Source: Parvibaculum sp035325945 (GTDB lineage Bacteria > Pseudomonadota > Alphaproteobacteria > Parvibaculales > Parvibaculaceae). From it: a stretch of DNA of 64,000 bases. Every line of letters starts with the position of its first letter. The stretch's first letter is position 1. The translations under genes were made by a program, and so were the position numbers. This document shows positions 62,243-64,000 of this stretch, piece by piece. Under the pieces are notes generated by a model. That model ran no database searches and was not told the DNA's origin. It worked only from the letters and a program-made list of their open reading frames with translations. The stretch is from NCBI RefSeq assembly GCF_035325945.1, contig NZ_DAOKYX010000008.1, positions 28,587-92,586 on the forward strand, given 5' to 3'.

Positions 62243-63676
62243 TCATTCGGCAGCCGAGGCATCTGTATTGCGCCCATAGACATCATCGAAGCGAACGATG
62301 TCGTCCTCGCCGAGATAGTCGCCCGACTGCACCTCGATGATGCTGAGGGGCTCGGGACCCGGATTTTCGAGCCGGTGCCTGGTGCCGACCGGAATGTAGG
62401 TCGACTGGTTCTCGGCCAGCATCCGCGTCTCCTCGCCGACCGTCACCCGCGCCGTGCCGCTCACCACGACCCAATGCTCCGCCCGGCGATGATGAAGTTG
62501 CAGCGAAAGCGAGGCGCCCGGATAAACCATCAGATGTTTGACCTGATGCCGCTCGCCATTGTTGAGGCCTTCATAATAGCCCCATGGCCGGTAGACGCGG
62601 TTGTGCGCCTCATGCTCCGTCCGACCGGCGGCCGCAAGCTGTTCGACGACCTTCTTCACGTCCTGCACGCGGTCGCGCGCGGCGACCAGCAGCACGTCGC
62701 CCGTCTCGACGATGACGAGATTTTCAACCCCGAGCGTCGCGACAAGCCCTGTCTCAGCGCGCACGAAGCAATCCTGCGTCTCATGCGCGATGACATCGCC
62801 CGTGACCACGTTGCCTTTCGCGTCCTTCTCGCCGATCTCCCAGAGCGCCGACCAGCTTCCGATGTCGCTCCAGCCCATATCGACCGGCACCACCGCCGCA
62901 TCCTTCGTGTGCTCCATCACCGCATAGTCGATGGAAAGCGACGGGCACGCGCCGAAGGAGGCCGCCTCGAGCCGCAGGAAATCGAGATCGCGAACGCCCT
63001 TCCTGACCGCCATGGCGGCTTCCGCGGCAATGGCCGGGCAATGCACGCGCATTTCCTCGAGGATGCGATCGGCGCGGAACAGGAAGATGCCCGCATTCCA
63101 GTCATAGCCGCCCGAGGCGAGATAGGCTTCGGCGGTGGCGAGATCCGGCTTCTCGACGAAGCGATCGACGGCGAAGGCGCCGTCATCGAGCGGCTGCCCG
63201 CGGCGGATATAGCCATAGCCGGTTTCAGGGCCCGTGGGGACGATACCGAAAGTGACGAGCTTTCCCGCGCGCGCAAGCGCAGCGCCCCTGGCGATCGCCT
63301 TGTGAAAGGCGGCGACATCGCGAATGTGATGGTCGGCCGGCAGCAGGAGCACGAGCCCTTCGGGATCGCGAGCCTGCACATAGGCGGCGGCGACCGCCGT
63401 CGCCGGAGCGGTGTTCCGTCCCACCGGCTCGAGCAGATGGGCGAGCGGAACGAGGCCCGTGTCCCGCATCTGCTGGGCGATGATGAAGCGGTGCTCCTCG
63501 TTCGACACCACGATGGGGGCGGCGAAGGCCCCGTCGCCGCTCACACGAAGCGCCGTCTCGACCAGCATCGCCCGATCGGAGACGAGCGGCAGAAGCTGCT
63601 TTGGATAAAGCGACCGGGAAACGGGCCACAGTCTCGACCCCACACCGCCCGACAGGATCACCGGATAGATCGTCAC
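62243..63676 (-). CDS. manC: Mannose-1-phosphate guanylyltransferase / mannose-6-phosphate isomerase
   Basis: A 477-residue bifunctional enzyme making GDP-mannose for surface polysaccharides. The pyrophosphorylase signature is LSGGVGSRLWPVSRSLYPKQ, followed by LLLPADHHI and FVEKPD. The C-terminal cupin isomerase has RPWGYYEGL and LQLHHRRAEHWVVVSG. The GTG at 63676 (MTIYPV) has GGGGAAG upstream. A TTG at 63706 would add ten residues but lies in the tandem repeat. First gene of the manC-hldE-galT-galK run. Confidence 0.94.
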   Translation of the reverse strand: MTIYPVILSGGVGSRLWPVSRSLYPKQLLPLVSDRAMLVETALRVSGDGAFAAPIVVSNEEHRFIIAQQMRDTGLVPLAHLLEPVGRNTAPATAVAAAYVQARDPEGLVLLLPADHHIRDVAAFHKAIARGAALARAGKLVTFGIVPTGPETGYGYIRRGQPLDDGAFAVDRFVEKPDLATAEAYLASGGYDWNAGIFLFRADRILEEMRVHCPAIAAEAAMAVRKGVRDLDFLRLEAASFGACPSLSIDYAVMEHTKDAAVVPVDMGWSDIGSWSALWEIGEKDAKGNVVTGDVIAHETQDCFVRAETGLVATLGVENLVIVETGDVLLVAARDRVQDVKKVVEQLAAAGRTEHEAHNRVYRPWGYYEGLNNGERHQVKHLMVYPGASLSLQLHHRRAEHWVVVSGTARVTVGEETRMLAENQSTYIPVGTRHRLENPGPEPLSIIEVQSGDYLGEDDIVRFDDVYGRNTDASAAE

Positions 63677-64000
63677 AAGTTTCTTCCCCAGTCCGCTTGT
63701 TACCAAGTCCGCCTTTTACCAAATCCGCTTCGCCTCAGCTCGGCGTAAACCACATCGAGCATGTGTCATGCATCTGTGGCCGCGGCTTCCGCACCATAGC
63801 ATTATCGACGCAAAACGGCACAGAGAGCCCGCCTGAGGGGCCCCGCCCCTCTTTATCCGCCCATTCGCCGCCCGACGAAAGCGTCTACCGCCGCGCCGCC
63901 CGGTTTTCCGGCATTTCCGAGGCCCCCGGCGCGCCCGATAGGGCCCTAGGTCATGTTGACAAACTTCTGACCCAGAGGCGAGCAGCAACTATTTGAATGA
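63677..64000. other. Gene-free region upstream of manC to the window end
   Basis: No coding frame here looks real. It holds the tandem repeat, a 7-bp hairpin GAGGGGC-CCC-GCCCCTC followed by TTT (63835-63854, possible weak terminator on the plus strand or a leader structure), and near the end TTGACA within GGTCA...TGACC (about 63951-63975). The manC promoter should lie here but none is clear. Confidence 0.45.
63691..63722. repeat. 16-bp tandem repeat just upstream of manC
   Basis: GTCCGCTTGTTACCAA followed directly by GTCCGCCTTTTACCAA (two mismatches), then a partial third unit ATCCGCTTCGCC. It covers the leader region 15-46 bp before the manC start. Confidence 0.75.

Noticed and set aside
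63945..64000. Insertion-sequence end suggested by GGTCATGTTGACAAAC...TGACC
   Set aside because: Only 5-bp arms are visible, no transposase or second end is in the window, and the match to any IS family could not be confirmed.
1..64000. CRISPR arrays, tRNA or rRNA genes
   Set aside because: No regularly spaced repeats and no tRNA-like or rRNA-like sequence were noticed on either strand; a dedicated search was not possible.

Overview
The window is a GC-rich chromosomal stretch of an alphaproteobacterium, probably Hyphomicrobiales or a close relative. I infer this from the gene content: PAS_5-type and DUF459 proteins, a COQ4 homologue, a small heat-shock gene with a ROSE-like leader, and a palindromic intergenic repeat of a kind I recall from this class. 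It is a draft scaffold with three 100-N blocks. Two of these (2108-2207 and 3895-3994) are flanked by exact 55-bp duplications, so they are almost certainly unmerged contig overlaps rather than missing DNA. The third (32326-32425) has no such overlap and truly interrupts a gene. I saw no rRNA, tRNA, CRISPR array or intact mobile element.

Layout. 1-2.6 kb: msrA, an alpha/beta hydrolase coupled to an SCP2-type protein, and a small secreted basic protein. 2.7-7.6 kb: a complete branched-chain-amino-acid-type ABC importer operon (binding protein, livH, livM, livG, livF). 7.6-11.0 kb: a small heat-shock gene with a candidate RpoH promoter and RNA thermometer, convergent with a 900-residue acyl-CoA synthetase/GNAT fusion. 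11.1-15.5 kb: an HSL-family esterase, a membrane HAMP-PAS-receiver protein without a kinase core, a convergent lone Hpt protein, and threonine aldolase. 16.0-22.2 kb: gltB-gltD glutamate synthase with a strong terminator. 22.3-26.0 kb: a hybrid histidine kinase and a COQ4-family protein. 26.0-27.8 kb: an MBOAT acyltransferase with a small membrane partner.

28.1-37.0 kb is an island rich in PRPP and nucleotide functions: a hydrolase, a phosphoribosyltransferase, a CapA-like protein, PRPP synthetase, a gap-truncated COG2187-type kinase, a PAS_5 protein, the RNA ligase RtcB with archease, and the NAD-salvage pair pncB-pncA. 37.0-39.3 kb carries two exported SGNH hydrolases, plausible partners of the MBOAT protein. 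39.4-45.1 kb carries a MoxR/VWA pair and a beta-oxidation multifunctional enzyme with a SnoaL-like protein and a glutathione S-transferase. 45.1-46.7 kb holds two phage-tail-like genes with no other phage genes nearby.

46.8-53.4 kb is a polyamine-type ABC importer with gamma-aminobutyraldehyde dehydrogenase, matching the E. coli ydcSTUV-patD gene set, preceded by a LysR regulator. A lytic transglycosylase follows. 54.9-63.7 kb is a galactoside and nucleotide-sugar region: GH42 beta-galactosidase, YciI-like protein, GH4 alpha-galactosidase, and the operon manC-hldE-galT-galK, which links galactose entry with GDP-mannose and ADP-heptose precursor supply.

The most unusual items are the kinase-less receptor plus lone Hpt pair, the ROSE-like leader, the orphan phage pair, and the PRPP/NAD/RNA-repair grouping. 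None is proven to be a new system from sequence alone.
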